A DNA stretch of 54,456 nt from positions 1-54,456 of the forward strand of contig CAZPPS010000014.1 in assembly GCA_964588495.1 (NCBI GenBank), written 5' to 3'. Numbering within the stretch: position 1 is the first letter of the stretch; each line of letters opens with the position of its first letter. Under the pieces are notes generated by a model. It was given only the letters and a program-made list of their open reading frames with translations, made no database searches and had not been told where the DNA came from. This stretch comes from CAVPKN01 sp964588495 (GTDB taxonomy: Bacteria > Chlamydiota > Chlamydiia > Chlamydiales > JAAKFR01). The translations under genes were made by a program, and so were the position numbers. Shown in pieces: positions 40,482 through 48,771 of this stretch.

Positions 40482-41096
40482 TCACTGAGGCGTATAATAT
40501 AATTGATTTTCATATATATAGTCCAGAAGTTTCCCAGGCATTAAATGCCTGCAGTATAGCCCCTTTCTCAATCTTTCCCGGATCTCGGTGGCGCTAATCT
40601 CCATCTGATGGGTAACCGTAAGCCCTTTGCGGATCGCGGCCAATATTTCTTCCTCAAAGTCTAGTTGAGGCAAACTTTTTAAAAGCTCCGAATTGGGACG
40701 CAGAGCGATTAAAAGTTCGATATTTTGCACAATTTCGAGGGATTTGTGCCACTCTTTAAACCGGAGAAGGGTATCTTCCCCCAAGAGGAGGAAAAAAGTC
40801 TCATGAGGGTAAAGATTCCGAATTTCCCGGATCGTGTCTATCGTGTAGGAAGGGGCCGCTCTTTTCAGTTCCAAATCGCAAATGGAAAAGTCTTTGATAC
40901 CACTTAAGGCCAGCTTCAACATCTGCAAACGGTGTTCCGATGACAAAAGGGGCTCTTCCATTCTCAAAGGAGAGACCGCTGCTGGAATGAACCACACCTC
41001 ATCGAGGTGGTTTTTCTCTTTGAGCTCAAAAGCCAGGTTGATATGCCCAAAATGCAAAGGGTTGAAAGTCCCCCCAAACAAACCAATGCGTCTCAT
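40482..41096 (-). CDS. nadD: nicotinate-nucleotide adenylyltransferase
   Basis: The 204-aa protein starts MRRIGLFGGTFNPLHFGH, containing the nucleotidyltransferase GGTFNPxHxGH motif, and has the later ISATEIRERLRKG motif that contacts ATP. It adenylates nicotinate mononucleotide in NAD synthesis. The ATG at 41096 overlaps the stop of the upstream HAD gene as ATGA; the frame is open four codons further (41108) but lies inside that gene. Confidence 0.92.
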   Translation of the reverse strand: MRRIGLFGGTFNPLHFGHINLAFELKEKNHLDEVWFIPAAVSPLRMEEPLLSSEHRLQMLKLALSGIKDFSICDLELKRAAPSYTIDTIREIRNLYPHETFFLLLGEDTLLRFKEWHKSLEIVQNIELLIALRPNSELLKSLPQLDFEEEILAAIRKGLTVTHQMEISATEIRERLRKGLYCRHLMPGKLLDYIYENQLYYTPQ

Positions 41097-41728
41097 AAGA
41101 TTTCCCATCCTTGCTTTTTGGCGTACCTTCTCAGATCAGCCTTCGGATTCACAGCTACCCGGATTTTAGCAGCTTCGAGAAAGGGAAGATCGAGCAAACT
41201 ATCAGAAAAAGCAACCGTTTTTTGTCCTCTCTCAAGGATTTTCTTACTTTTAGCTTCCCCATCCATCAAAAAAGCTAGGTGGCTTAACTCTCCCCGATCG
41301 TTGCTCTGATAATCGGTCGCAAACACTGCATCAATGCCTAGCCTTTTCCCGATAGCTGTGGCGATAAAGTTTGGGGCGTTCGAGAGGATCATGCATTCGA
41401 CATTCTGTCTCTGAAGCTCCTTTAATCGCAAACAGGCCGGTTCATACCACATCGATTCAAGATTTTCAGACAAAAATCGTTCTAGCCAACTGTTTAAGAG
41501 TGTGATTGGCTGGCCGCGGAAAAGGCGGTTAAAAACTGAGGTGTGGAGCTGCATGAGAGTAAGGCCGAGGTAACAGTGGCGTAGATAGAGAAGGGTGCAG
41601 TAATGGAGATCTAAGCGGGAAAAGACCTTGTTTTTCGCAAGATATTGGCAAAAGAGGTAGCTGCTATTCTTTTTGAGGAGGGTCCCGTCCAAATCAAAGG
41701 CAGCCAGATAACCATGATGTGTTTCCAT
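41093..41728 (-). CDS. HAD-IB superfamily phosphatase
   Basis: The protein contains the HAD motifs FDLDGTLL (nucleophile Asp), ILSNA (motif II) and VAFSDSLLDLPFLEAA (motif IV), typical of SerB-like HAD-IB phosphatases. Substrate unknown; phosphoserine, or another phosphomonoester, is possible. The frame is open to 41767, but the first 13 codons lie at the edge of a repeat element, so METHHGYLAAFDLDG from 41728 is preferred. It overlaps nadD by 4 bases. Confidence 0.75.
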   Translation of the reverse strand: METHHGYLAAFDLDGTLLKKNSSYLFCQYLAKNKVFSRLDLHYCTLLYLRHCYLGLTLMQLHTSVFNRLFRGQPITLLNSWLERFLSENLESMWYEPACLRLKELQRQNVECMILSNAPNFIATAIGKRLGIDAVFATDYQSNDRGELSHLAFLMDGEAKSKKILERGQKTVAFSDSLLDLPFLEAAKIRVAVNPKADLRRYAKKQGWEIL

Positions 41729-41761
41729 ATTCAGTTTGGAATAAAGCTGAAAGTCAAAAAG

Positions 41762-41944
41762 GAGCAATGATAGAAAGGATATAACGATATGAAGGATATT
41801 TTTTTATTTTCTCTGTGCTCTCTGTGTCCTCTGTGGTTTATATTTCTTTTTTTTAAAATTTAACCAGAGAGAGCTGAGAAAACATGAGACAAAATTAACT
41901 CATTTTATCCTTTATATCGTTATAGCCTTTCTATCGTTGCTCGT
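41762..41944. repeat. MITE-like element with long terminal inverted repeats
   Basis: The ends (left GAGCAATGATAGAAAGGATA, right in reverse GAGCAACGATAGAAAGGCTA) pair over about 37 bp with 3 or 4 mismatches. The interior carries CTCTGTGTCCTCTGTGG, a motif shared with the palindrome at 46196. No reading frame. Confidence 0.8.
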
Positions 41945-41979
41945 TGTTGACTTTCCAGGCTGTCACCCTATCGCGCTCG

Positions 41980-43587
41980 CTAAGCTTGGCACTTGAAATC
42001 TTTCATTTTCTTCTTGATTTCGCCGATGCTCTCATCGAGTTTGTTCAGGCTCTCTTTCTCAACTTCCATCAGTTCGCCAAAGCGCATCGCCTTTTCGAAA
42101 TCGAGTCCAGAGCCGCCCATCACCTTGCGGTACTCTTCGAGTTGAGTTTTAACTTCTTTGCGGCGCTCAGAAAGTTGCTGTAAAAGCCCTTCCATATCGC
42201 CCAGCGCTGCTTTATCAGCGTCAGACAAGGAGAGAAGAACCTGGCTTTGTTTATCAGCGATCTGATCGCGGATGCATTTTAAGGTTCTTTCCAGATGCTG
42301 TTTCTCGAGTTTGGTCGCCGAAAGATTGTGGAGAGCTTTTCGCATCTCTTCAAGTTCCTGAGTAAGAACTGCGGAATCTGCAGCTGCTGTTTTTTGCTGC
42401 AAAGCTTCAAGTTGGTTTTTGAAAGTGTCGATTTTCAGCTGACGAGCAGCTTCGAACTCTTCATCTTTTTGTCGCTTTGCGTGTACTTCTTCGTCTTTTT
42501 TAGCTTCCAGCGGGTTGCGAGCAGCTCTGAGTTGCTCTTTCAACATCTGCACATCGTTTCTTGTCAGCTGCACGTCGCGCATAAAGCGGCTGATTTCATC
42601 AAGCTGGCGCATTCCTTCGTCGTAAGAGAGGCCCTCTTCGCTATAAATTTTGTTGAAAGCATCGATTTTCTCTTGGACAAGAGCCGTATTTTCAGAAGAT
42701 TTTTGCTTATGCTCGGCATATTCTTTTTTGAGCTCTTTTTCCATTCCCTTCAACAAATCCCAGCAGTGTGAAAGCTTTTCGCGAGTTGTGGAAAAAGCAT
42801 GGGTATTCAAGGTGAGGATTTTGGCAATGCCCTGAAGCGATTTGATCTCTCCTCTGAAGAAAAAGACAGACCGTCTCAGACGTTCTTCGTCGAAATTTTG
42901 TTCAGAAAAATAGCTATCTTCAAAGTAAGAGACATCGTCTACAAAAGTTTCGCTGATTTGCTGAATCAGATCTTTGCGTGTAGGGAAAACCTGATCGCCC
43001 AGTGCGGAAAGGCGTTGAAAGAATTTATTTTTCTGACGGATGCGCATTTCAGTCCGGATCAACTCTTTACGCAAAGAATTAATTTTAGACGCGTAAACAT
43101 TCAACAAATTGAGCTGTTTTTGCATCTTTTGGTAAAAATCAAAGCGGTCTTTAAGGGTTTCTGAAGTCTCTGGAAATTCAATGTCGGCTGTTTTTTCAAG
43201 AATTTCGTCGAGATGGGCATGGTAGCCCTTTACTTCTTCTTCCAACGAGTTGACAGCTAGATCGATTTGTTCCGCCGCAAAGGCGCTCTCTTCATCCAAA
43301 AGATTTTTCAATCGGCGCCCTTCCCGTGTGAGTTCAATATAATCTGCCCAAAGTTGTGTGCGGGCAGCAGCTGCTACCGGCTCTTTAAAAAGGGGAAGAC
43401 AGAATTTGCGCACTTCCCAAAAGCCCTTAAAATTGGGATTTCCCTCCTGGGCAAGAGAGTCACGCATGTAGGCAATACTTGCCTTCAGCTTGTCCTCCGT
43501 CGTTAGCTGATCCAAACTCTGAATAAAATTATCCATTTCTTGGTTTTTAGGAGGGTCTAGTTGTTCTGCTAAGATAGTTTGGCTCAT
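41980..43587 (-). CDS. chlamydial coiled-coil protein (CT768-like by position)
   Basis: The 535-aa protein is highly charged and helical. Long heptad-rich stretches at about residues 150-330 and 340-530 predict coiled coils; there is no signal peptide or membrane segment. By gene order it corresponds to CT768 of C. trachomatis, a conserved chlamydial protein of unknown function (from memory). The N-terminal 60 residues (MDNFIQSLDQLTTEDKLKAS) form a less coiled region. It is divergent from mqnC. Confidence 0.7.
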   Translation of the reverse strand: MSQTILAEQLDPPKNQEMDNFIQSLDQLTTEDKLKASIAYMRDSLAQEGNPNFKGFWEVRKFCLPLFKEPVAAAARTQLWADYIELTREGRRLKNLLDEESAFAAEQIDLAVNSLEEEVKGYHAHLDEILEKTADIEFPETSETLKDRFDFYQKMQKQLNLLNVYASKINSLRKELIRTEMRIRQKNKFFQRLSALGDQVFPTRKDLIQQISETFVDDVSYFEDSYFSEQNFDEERLRRSVFFFRGEIKSLQGIAKILTLNTHAFSTTREKLSHCWDLLKGMEKELKKEYAEHKQKSSENTALVQEKIDAFNKIYSEEGLSYDEGMRQLDEISRFMRDVQLTRNDVQMLKEQLRAARNPLEAKKDEEVHAKRQKDEEFEAARQLKIDTFKNQLEALQQKTAAADSAVLTQELEEMRKALHNLSATKLEKQHLERTLKCIRDQIADKQSQVLLSLSDADKAALGDMEGLLQQLSERRKEVKTQLEEYRKVMGGSGLDFEKAMRFGELMEVEKESLNKLDESIGEIKKKMKDFKCQA

Positions 43588-43666
43588 AATAGAGAAGGGG
43601 TTATGTGAATTGACAAAAAAGTGTAAAGGGAAGATGGTAATCTTTTTAGCGACTTTTCGTCAATAA

Positions 43667-44809
43667 ATGGGATCGATCATGACTAAACGCATCAACTTTG
43701 AGGAAGGATTAGACCTTTTTAAAAATGCTCCTTTAGAAGAGCTCCAACAAATGGCAATCGCTGTCCGCAATCAAAAAAATCCTGAGAAAAGAGTCACCTT
43801 TGTTCTCGACTCCAATCCCAACTATACCAACGTTTGTAACATTGACTGCACGTTTTGCGCCTTTTATCGAATAAAGACAGCTAAGGATGCCTACACCAAA
43901 TCGGTGGAAGAGGTCATGAGCCATATGGAGAGGGCAAAAAAAGCGGGTTTGAAGACCGTTCTTTTGCAAGGGGGCGTTAATGACGATCTAAAAATTGACT
44001 ATTATGTTCAATTGGTCAAAACAGCACGCGAGCGCTATCCCGATATCCATCCCCACTTTTTCAGCGCGGTCGAAATCTGGAATGCAGCACGCGTTTCAAA
44101 TATTACCTTGCAGGAAGCGCTCAAAGAGCTTTGGGATGCTGGTTTGAGAACGATTCCAGGGGGCGGAGCCGAAGTTTTGAACGAACGTGTCAGGCTTAAA
44201 ATCTCCCCTAAAAAAATTGGGCGAAATGGCTGGATGCATGTTCACCATGAAGCCCACAAAATGGGCTTTCAGACAACTGCCACAATGATGTACGGGCACA
44301 TCGAAGAGCCTGAAGATATTTTAGAGCATTTAGAAACTTTGCGCTCTCATCAAGACATTATGGCGGGCTTCAACAGTTTTGTCCCCTGGAGCTATAAACG
44401 GGACAATACCGCTCTGCGACGCAGGGTTAAAAATTGGGCTGGCAAAAACGCCTATTTCAGAATACTTGCCTTTGCTCGTATCTACCTTGATAATTTCGAT
44501 CATATCGCAGCCTCTTGGTTTAGCGAAGGGAAAGAAATCGGGATGGAAGCGCTCCAGTACGGCGCAGACGATTTTGGGGGCACCATCATGGAAGAGAATG
44601 TCCATAGAGCCACCGAATGGATCTGCAAAGCAGACCACAATGATATGCTCAGAATGATTCGGCAAGCAGGCTTTGAGCCTGCCCAGCGCGATTCTTTCTA
44701 CCAAGTCATCCGCACTTACGAGGGCGTTGAGTCGGTGGAGGTGCCTTTGGAACAGAGAGTGACCGAAGCAGATAACCTGCCTCCCCTACAACTTTGTTGT
44801 TCTAAATAA
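43667..44809 (+). CDS. mqnC: cyclic dehypoxanthinyl futalosine synthase (radical SAM), menaquinone pathway
   Basis: The 380-aa protein has the radical-SAM cluster motif CNIDCTFC (C57, C61, C64) and the MqnC-type regions VLLQGGVNDDLKIDYY and IPGGGAEVLNERVR. MqnC cyclises dehypoxanthine futalosine in the futalosine route to menaquinone, used by Chlamydiae. TTGACA lies about 55 bases upstream. An in-frame ATG at 43679 (MTKRINFEEG) is an alternative start. A long inverted repeat begins at the stop codon. Confidence 0.88.
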   Translation: MGSIMTKRINFEEGLDLFKNAPLEELQQMAIAVRNQKNPEKRVTFVLDSNPNYTNVCNIDCTFCAFYRIKTAKDAYTKSVEEVMSHMERAKKAGLKTVLLQGGVNDDLKIDYYVQLVKTARERYPDIHPHFFSAVEIWNAARVSNITLQEALKELWDAGLRTIPGGGAEVLNERVRLKISPKKIGRNGWMHVHHEAHKMGFQTTATMMYGHIEEPEDILEHLETLRSHQDIMAGFNSFVPWSYKRDNTALRRRVKNWAGKNAYFRILAFARIYLDNFDHIAASWFSEGKEIGMEALQYGADDFGGTIMEENVHRATEWICKADHNDMLRMIRQAGFEPAQRDSFYQVIRTYEGVESVEVPLEQRVTEADNLPPLQLCCSK

Positions 44810-44973
44810 CCTGAGTTTTGGGTTATTTTTCCTCGTAATCAGCGGATTTTTGTGAGGCAAAATCGCAATTTTTTGCGAAGCTCATAGCTGAAAGCGCTAT
44901 TTGCGAGCAAAAAAGTGCGATTTGGACCACAAAAATCCCTGAGGATGAGGGAAAAGAACCCAAAACTCAGGTT
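44808..44973. repeat. long three-block inverted repeat after mqnC
   Basis: Left arm AACCTGAGTTTTGGGTTATT (44808 on) pairs with AACCCAAAACTCAGGTT (44957-44973). Inner blocks GGATTTTTGTG/CACAAAAATCC and AAATCGCAATTTTTTGC/GCAAAAAAGTGCGATTT also pair. It could fold into one long hairpin and stop transcription. It starts inside the mqnC stop codon. Confidence 0.8.
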
Positions 44974-45012
44974 AAATAATCCCGTGCCCGCCGTTTGCGT
45001 GTCAGAGCGCAG

Positions 45013-45062
45013 GTCAACTCAGAGATAGCAAAGACACAAAGAAAGATATTTGTTTTCCCTTC
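45013..45062. repeat. partial copy of the CACAGAG-type repeat
   Basis: AACTCAGAGATAGCAAAGAC and the following AAAGAAAGATATTTGTTTTC match 46200-46253. It flanks the 335-aa gene on its left side in direct orientation with the larger repeat on its right. Confidence 0.6.
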
Positions 45063-45152
45063 TCAATGCGTCTTTTCCGCCTTTGCAGGGTTAACCATTT
45101 ACTTTACCTATACATTTTTTTGTTATAAAATATAACGTAAAAGGGGCGCTTT

Positions 45153-46160
45153 ATGCTAAGTTGTATTCATACTGATACTCAATATTGTTGTTTTGATCCT
45201 AATCAAACAACAGCAGAAAGAGGTTTGACAATAACTAAAGTTGTCGCTTTTGCCTTGGCGGCAATTGCTCTGGCTGCCACTCTTGGACTTTATACGCAGG
45301 GCTTTTACATCGCCGGCCATTGTTGTATCGGTGTGTCAGCTGCGTCTTGCATCTTGTTGAGCATCCTTGATAGGTGCACAGACCATTCAGCGAAAACAAA
45401 TGAGAGCCAATCTAAACAAGTTCGCGAAAAGCTTAAACTTAACCATGAGGCACCTGATCATTTAATCATAAAGCGGGCTGTTAATGGAACAATGGGTGCC
45501 CCTACCAATCAGTTGTTAGAAGACATCAGACACAACCCAAATAAATTATTTAATCCTGTGATAGAACATCTTGGAAAAAACCCCATTCCTTTCGTCGATG
45601 CGTTTAGAAATAAGGATCTATGCAATGAAGATTTTGATCTTGTGTTGTCTGGTGAAAAAATAATTCAGCTCCTCTCCCTGTTTGAAGAACACAACTCTTC
45701 TTATTTGTTGAGCCAAGATTGTCACAACCGATGGATCATCTTGGTTAGAATAGAAAAGAAAATGAATGAAGAGGAGAAATTTTCTAGCGGAATACTTATT
45801 TATCACCTAGACCTTAACATCAAAAGCTCTAATGCTTGGACTACCAGGTTTGTGTTTAAGGAAGATGTTCAGGATGGGAATATGCAAGTAACAAGTTTTG
45901 AGTCTTGGTTGACCCAACCCCAAGGGCTAATAGAGTTTTTGGATCCCGAACAACAACCAATGGTCCAGCCAAATGGTTATCTTCTTAATTTTTTAGACAA
46001 AAAAGTCACTCTTTACACCGATACGTTCGAAAGTCGCGTATGGGATCCTCAAAAAAATTACCCCCAAGAAAATTCTCGCCAGGAAATAAAATCTAGCATG
46101 AGAACACTTGTTTGTAAGGCCTCTCAAGGAAAAATGGTTACTGACCCATCTCGCTTGTAA
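45153..46160 (+). CDS. hypothetical protein with paired N-terminal membrane segments
   Basis: The 335-aa protein has two hydrophobic segments close together (about residues 29-47 and 52-72), then a soluble region of about 250 residues that I do not recognise. The architecture resembles the MCNP-type proteins at 35192-38054 (short Cys-containing N-terminus, two spans, polar C-terminal domain), but sequence similarity is not evident. AAAAGGGG is before the ATG and TATAAAATATAA about 25 bases upstream. Repeats flank the gene on both sides. An inclusion-membrane role is possible and unproven. Confidence 0.55.
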   Translation: MLSCIHTDTQYCCFDPNQTTAERGLTITKVVAFALAAIALAATLGLYTQGFYIAGHCCIGVSAASCILLSILDRCTDHSAKTNESQSKQVREKLKLNHEAPDHLIIKRAVNGTMGAPTNQLLEDIRHNPNKLFNPVIEHLGKNPIPFVDAFRNKDLCNEDFDLVLSGEKIIQLLSLFEEHNSSYLLSQDCHNRWIILVRIEKKMNEEEKFSSGILIYHLDLNIKSSNAWTTRFVFKEDVQDGNMQVTSFESWLTQPQGLIEFLDPEQQPMVQPNGYLLNFLDKKVTLYTDTFESRVWDPQKNYPQENSRQEIKSSMRTLVCKASQGKMVTDPSRL

Positions 46161-46195
46161 GCTAGTGCCCGACCCGAGCTTCCATGTCCGAAAGT

Positions 46196-46425
46196 AATGC
46201 AACGCAGAGACAGCAGAGGCGCAAAAGACGCAAAGAAAGATGTTTGTTTTCCCCTCTCTGTGTCCTCTGTGTTCTCTGTGGTTTTTAATTCCCCGCAACA
46301 CTTTGACTTTAAACGTTGTGGAATTTTATTAAACCACAGAGAACACAGAGGACACAGAGAAGAAAAAAAATACCTCTCTCTTTGCGCCTTTGCTGCCTTT
46401 GCGTTTACCTGCTCTCTGACACGGC
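46196..46425. repeat. nested CACAGAG palindrome
   Basis: Outer arms (AACGCAGAGACAGCAGAGGC and its inverse near 46380-46415) and inner arms (CTCTGTGTCCTCTGTGTTCT and its inverse at 46333-46360) enclose a loop with GCAACACTTTGACTTT. Open frames here give HREHRGHRE-type low-complexity peptides and are not genes. Similar repeats occur in many unrelated genomes. Confidence 0.8.
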
Positions 46426-46468
46426 ACACGGTTCGGGCAGGGGCACGCTCACGGGCATGGGGATTTGG

Positions 46469-47485
46469 TTAAAGCGTGGCGTTGAATTCTTGGGCGATCA
46501 TCTCAGCTGCGATTTCAAGATCATGCACATCCACATTGAGCCAATGGAAAAGAGGCTCTTTACGGAACCAGGTGAATTGACGCTTTGCGTACTGCCTGGA
46601 GGCTGTTTTGAATTTTTTCACGAACTTTTTGTATTCGTTCTCGTCTTGGGAAGTTTCGAGAAAATCGAGGCATTGGCGGTAACCGATTGCCTGAGAAGCT
46701 GATGGATTTGCCCGCAAACCCTGCTTGTCGAGATCTTTGGTTTCATCGATGAGTCCCCGCTCCAGCATCTGCTCACACCGTTTATCGATCGAAGGGTAGA
46801 GAATATTGCGCGGCCTGTAGATAAACCAGGAGTGGTAGTCAAAATCGGCAAGAGGTTTGTTGCGCTTCCATTGATGATTGCTCACCCGCTCACCCGTTAA
46901 GGTGATAATTTCCAAACCACGGATGATTTTATGTCTGTCTTGTGGGGTAATTGTCGCCGCGTAAACAGGGTCGAACGCTTTGAGTCTTTCAAACAAAGAC
47001 TCAGGGCCTTTGCTTGCCATCTCTTCTTCGAGACTTGTGCGTAGCTCAGAAATAGGAGGAGGGCCGCTTGGAGGGCCATAAATCAAGCCTCGGAAATAAA
47101 ATCCAGAGCCACCGACAATAATGGGAACTTTATCACGAGCCAGGATCGATTCGCAGCATTGCCGGGCCTCATAATAAAAATCGACAACATTAAAACTATC
47201 CTGAACATTGCGGATATCGAGCAAGTAGTGTGGAATGCCCCGCTGCTCTTCCTGAGAAATTTTGGCAGTCCCAATATTCATCCCTCGATAGACTTGCATG
47301 GAATCTGCCGAGATGATCTCTCCTTTGAGCATTTCTGCAAGGAGAAGAGAAAGGGCTGTTTTCCCACAAGCAGTTGGACCTGCAATCAGGATTATTTTTC
47401 TAGGCTTTTGCTTTTGAAACTCTTTAAGCTTTTTCTCGAGAGGAAGAATAGACCCAAGTTGGGTGGGGGCAGGGGCGGTGCTCAA
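46469..47485 (-). CDS. miaA: tRNA dimethylallyltransferase
   Basis: The 338-aa enzyme has the P-loop GPTACGKTAL, EIISADSMQVYRGM and the IVGGSGFYFRGL motif of MiaA, plus the C-terminal QYAKRQFTWFR. It isopentenylates A37 of tRNAs reading UNN codons. Order next to the STAS gene matches chlamydial CT765-CT766 from memory. The start at 47485 lies 31 bases after the STAS stop, so cotranscription is likely. Confidence 0.93.
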   Translation of the reverse strand: MSTAPAPTQLGSILPLEKKLKEFQKQKPRKIILIAGPTACGKTALSLLLAEMLKGEIISADSMQVYRGMNIGTAKISQEEQRGIPHYLLDIRNVQDSFNVVDFYYEARQCCESILARDKVPIIVGGSGFYFRGLIYGPPSGPPPISELRTSLEEEMASKGPESLFERLKAFDPVYAATITPQDRHKIIRGLEIITLTGERVSNHQWKRNKPLADFDYHSWFIYRPRNILYPSIDKRCEQMLERGLIDETKDLDKQGLRANPSASQAIGYRQCLDFLETSQDENEYKKFVKKFKTASRQYAKRQFTWFRKEPLFHWLNVDVHDLEIAAEMIAQEFNATL

Positions 47486-47516
47486 ACCATTACCTTATTT
47501 TTGATAATTGGTATTA

Positions 47517-47849
47517 TTACAAATGATTAAGAGCTTCCTCTTCCGAAGGGTAGATCTCAAGAACTTGATGAAAGCCTGCCATTTTGATGACATCCATCAC
47601 ATCATCATTTAAATTGCAGGCAACCACTTTCCCTTCAAGATGTTTCAGCCTTTTTGAAACAGAGAGCATCAAACGCATCCCTGCGCTACTTAAGTAATCT
47701 ACGTCTCCCAAATTGAGGAGCAACTTAAAATGTCCTGTTTCAATGATTGAATTGACTTTTTTTTCGAGCTGGGGAGATGAGGCTGCATCTAAACGGCCGT
47801 GAACACGCACTACAACAACATCACCTTTTTCTTCTACTTTCGCTTCCAT
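47517..47849 (-). CDS. STAS-domain anti-anti-sigma factor
   Basis: The 110-aa protein is a single STAS domain with VVRVHGRLDAASSPQLEKKV and DYLSSAGMRLMLSVSK, the Ser in YLSSAGM being the site phosphorylated by anti-sigma kinases such as RsbW. When dephosphorylated such proteins release the sigma factor. In Chlamydia this corresponds to the second RsbV-type gene (CT765, from memory). It is followed closely by miaA. Confidence 0.88.
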   Translation of the reverse strand: MEAKVEEKGDVVVVRVHGRLDAASSPQLEKKVNSIIETGHFKLLLNLGDVDYLSSAGMRLMLSVSKRLKHLEGKVVACNLNDDVMDVIKMAGFHQVLEIYPSEEEALNHL

Positions 47850-47892
47850 AGTTCCCTTTTATCCGATAGCATGAGCTCATTAAAACATTTTT

Positions 47893-47926
47893 TTAAAAAA
47901 AATCCCACTCTTTTTAGAGTGGGACA
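47893..47926 (-). terminator. rho-independent terminator after the KH-domain gene
   Basis: On the minus strand TCCCACTCT (47924-47916), loop AAAA, AGAGTGGGA (47911-47903) and a run of eight T residues. It follows the KH gene stop by 12 bases. Confidence 0.9.
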
Positions 47927-47936
47927 AAAAAATAGA

Positions 47937-48242
47937 TTAGGTAAGGACCACTTCTTCTTCAATATCCTGTTCTTCAGGATGTTCTTCGAGCATCAGATGG
48001 GGGGCTTGATCGGGTTGGATCAATTCAACCTGAGCTTTACGGCCCAAACGTGTGGCAACCGTGCGAACAATCGTACGGAGGGCATTAATTGTATTCCCAC
48101 GACGTCCAATAACTTTACCGACATCTTCAGCGGCTACACGAATTTCGATAGAAATCTGTTCCTGGGTTTCCGAAGAGGAAACTGTGACATCTTCGGGTTT
48201 TGAAACGAGATTCTTAATGATGTAAGCTACAAAATCTTCCAT
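47937..48242 (-). CDS. KH-domain RNA-binding protein (KhpA-like)
   Basis: The 101-aa protein has a single KH domain with the GxxG loop VGKVIGRRGNTINALRTIVR (about residues 41-60) and an acidic C-terminal tail (about residues 85-98). KhpA-type proteins bind RNA and affect translation and division in other bacteria. It is followed by a strong terminator. The start ATG at 48242 gives MEDFVAYIIKNLV, the usual family beginning. Confidence 0.85.
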   Translation of the reverse strand: MEDFVAYIIKNLVSKPEDVTVSSSETQEQISIEIRVAAEDVGKVIGRRGNTINALRTIVRTVATRLGRKAQVELIQPDQAPHLMLEEHPEEQDIEEEVVLT

Positions 48243-48320
48243 AGTAAAATACCTTAAAGTTGAGTAAAGGATAAAAAGTACAGGATAATGGATAGTTAAG
48301 CTATCTGCAACTATTACTTT

Positions 48321-48385
48321 CGTGAACGAGCCCGCGCCCGATTAGTAATAGGTCGGGCACGGGCTCGGGCGCGGGCTCGTTCACG
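48321..48385. repeat. GC-rich 21-bp hairpin with GGGCAC units
   Basis: CGTGAACGAGCCCGCGCCCG (48321 on) pairs perfectly with its inverse at 48366-48385, with a loop containing TCGGGCACGGGCTC. It lies between cutA and the KH gene and may end cutA transcription on the minus strand. Confidence 0.75.
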
Positions 48386-48388
48386 AAA

Positions 48389-48709
48389 TTATTTCGCATT
48401 AACACTTTCGTCCACCCACGCCAAATAATCCTCATTGCCACCAGCAACAACAATTTTTAAAATCTCAGGCACTTCGTATTTGGCATGCTCTAAAATAAAG
48501 GATTTCACCTTCTCGAAGCACTCTTCCTTCGTTTTAAAAATAACTTTTGTCTCTTGAGCGGTGTCTAGCTGGTTATCCCACATAAAGATCGATTCGACCC
48601 AAGGGATGATGTTGGCTGTGGCAACGAGTCTTGTTTCGACAAGCTGGCGGGCGATTTTGCGCGCCTCGTCAAGACTTCCGCAGGTCCAGTGAATTTGGAT
48701 GTATGACAT
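48389..48709 (-). CDS. cutA: divalent-cation tolerance protein CutA1
   Basis: The 106-aa protein has the CutA1 pattern: ARQLVETRLVATANIIPWVE, SIFMWD, ETKVIFKTKEE and HAKYEVPEILKI. The family forms very stable trimers and binds divalent metals; physiological role is uncertain. Its stop lies four bases inside the edge of the GC hairpin on its downstream side. Confidence 0.9.
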   Translation of the reverse strand: MSYIQIHWTCGSLDEARKIARQLVETRLVATANIIPWVESIFMWDNQLDTAQETKVIFKTKEECFEKVKSFILEHAKYEVPEILKIVVAGGNEDYLAWVDESVNAK

Positions 48710-48729
48710 GGGTTATCTCCTCATCGGGA

Positions 48730-48766
48730 AGGGGCGGGCACGGGCATAGGCACGGGCAAGGGATTT
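48730..48766. repeat. GGGCAC hexamer run between cutA and ftsQ
   Basis: Imperfect units GGGCGGGCACGGGCATAGGC and ACGGGCAAGG. Similar runs occur at 44983, 46433, 48351 and 54302. Confidence 0.6.
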
Positions 48767-48771
48767 TTTTA

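Noticed and set aside
46197..46472. Open frames giving HREHRGHRE-type peptides
   Set aside because: They arise from the CACAGAG palindrome and have no protein-like features.
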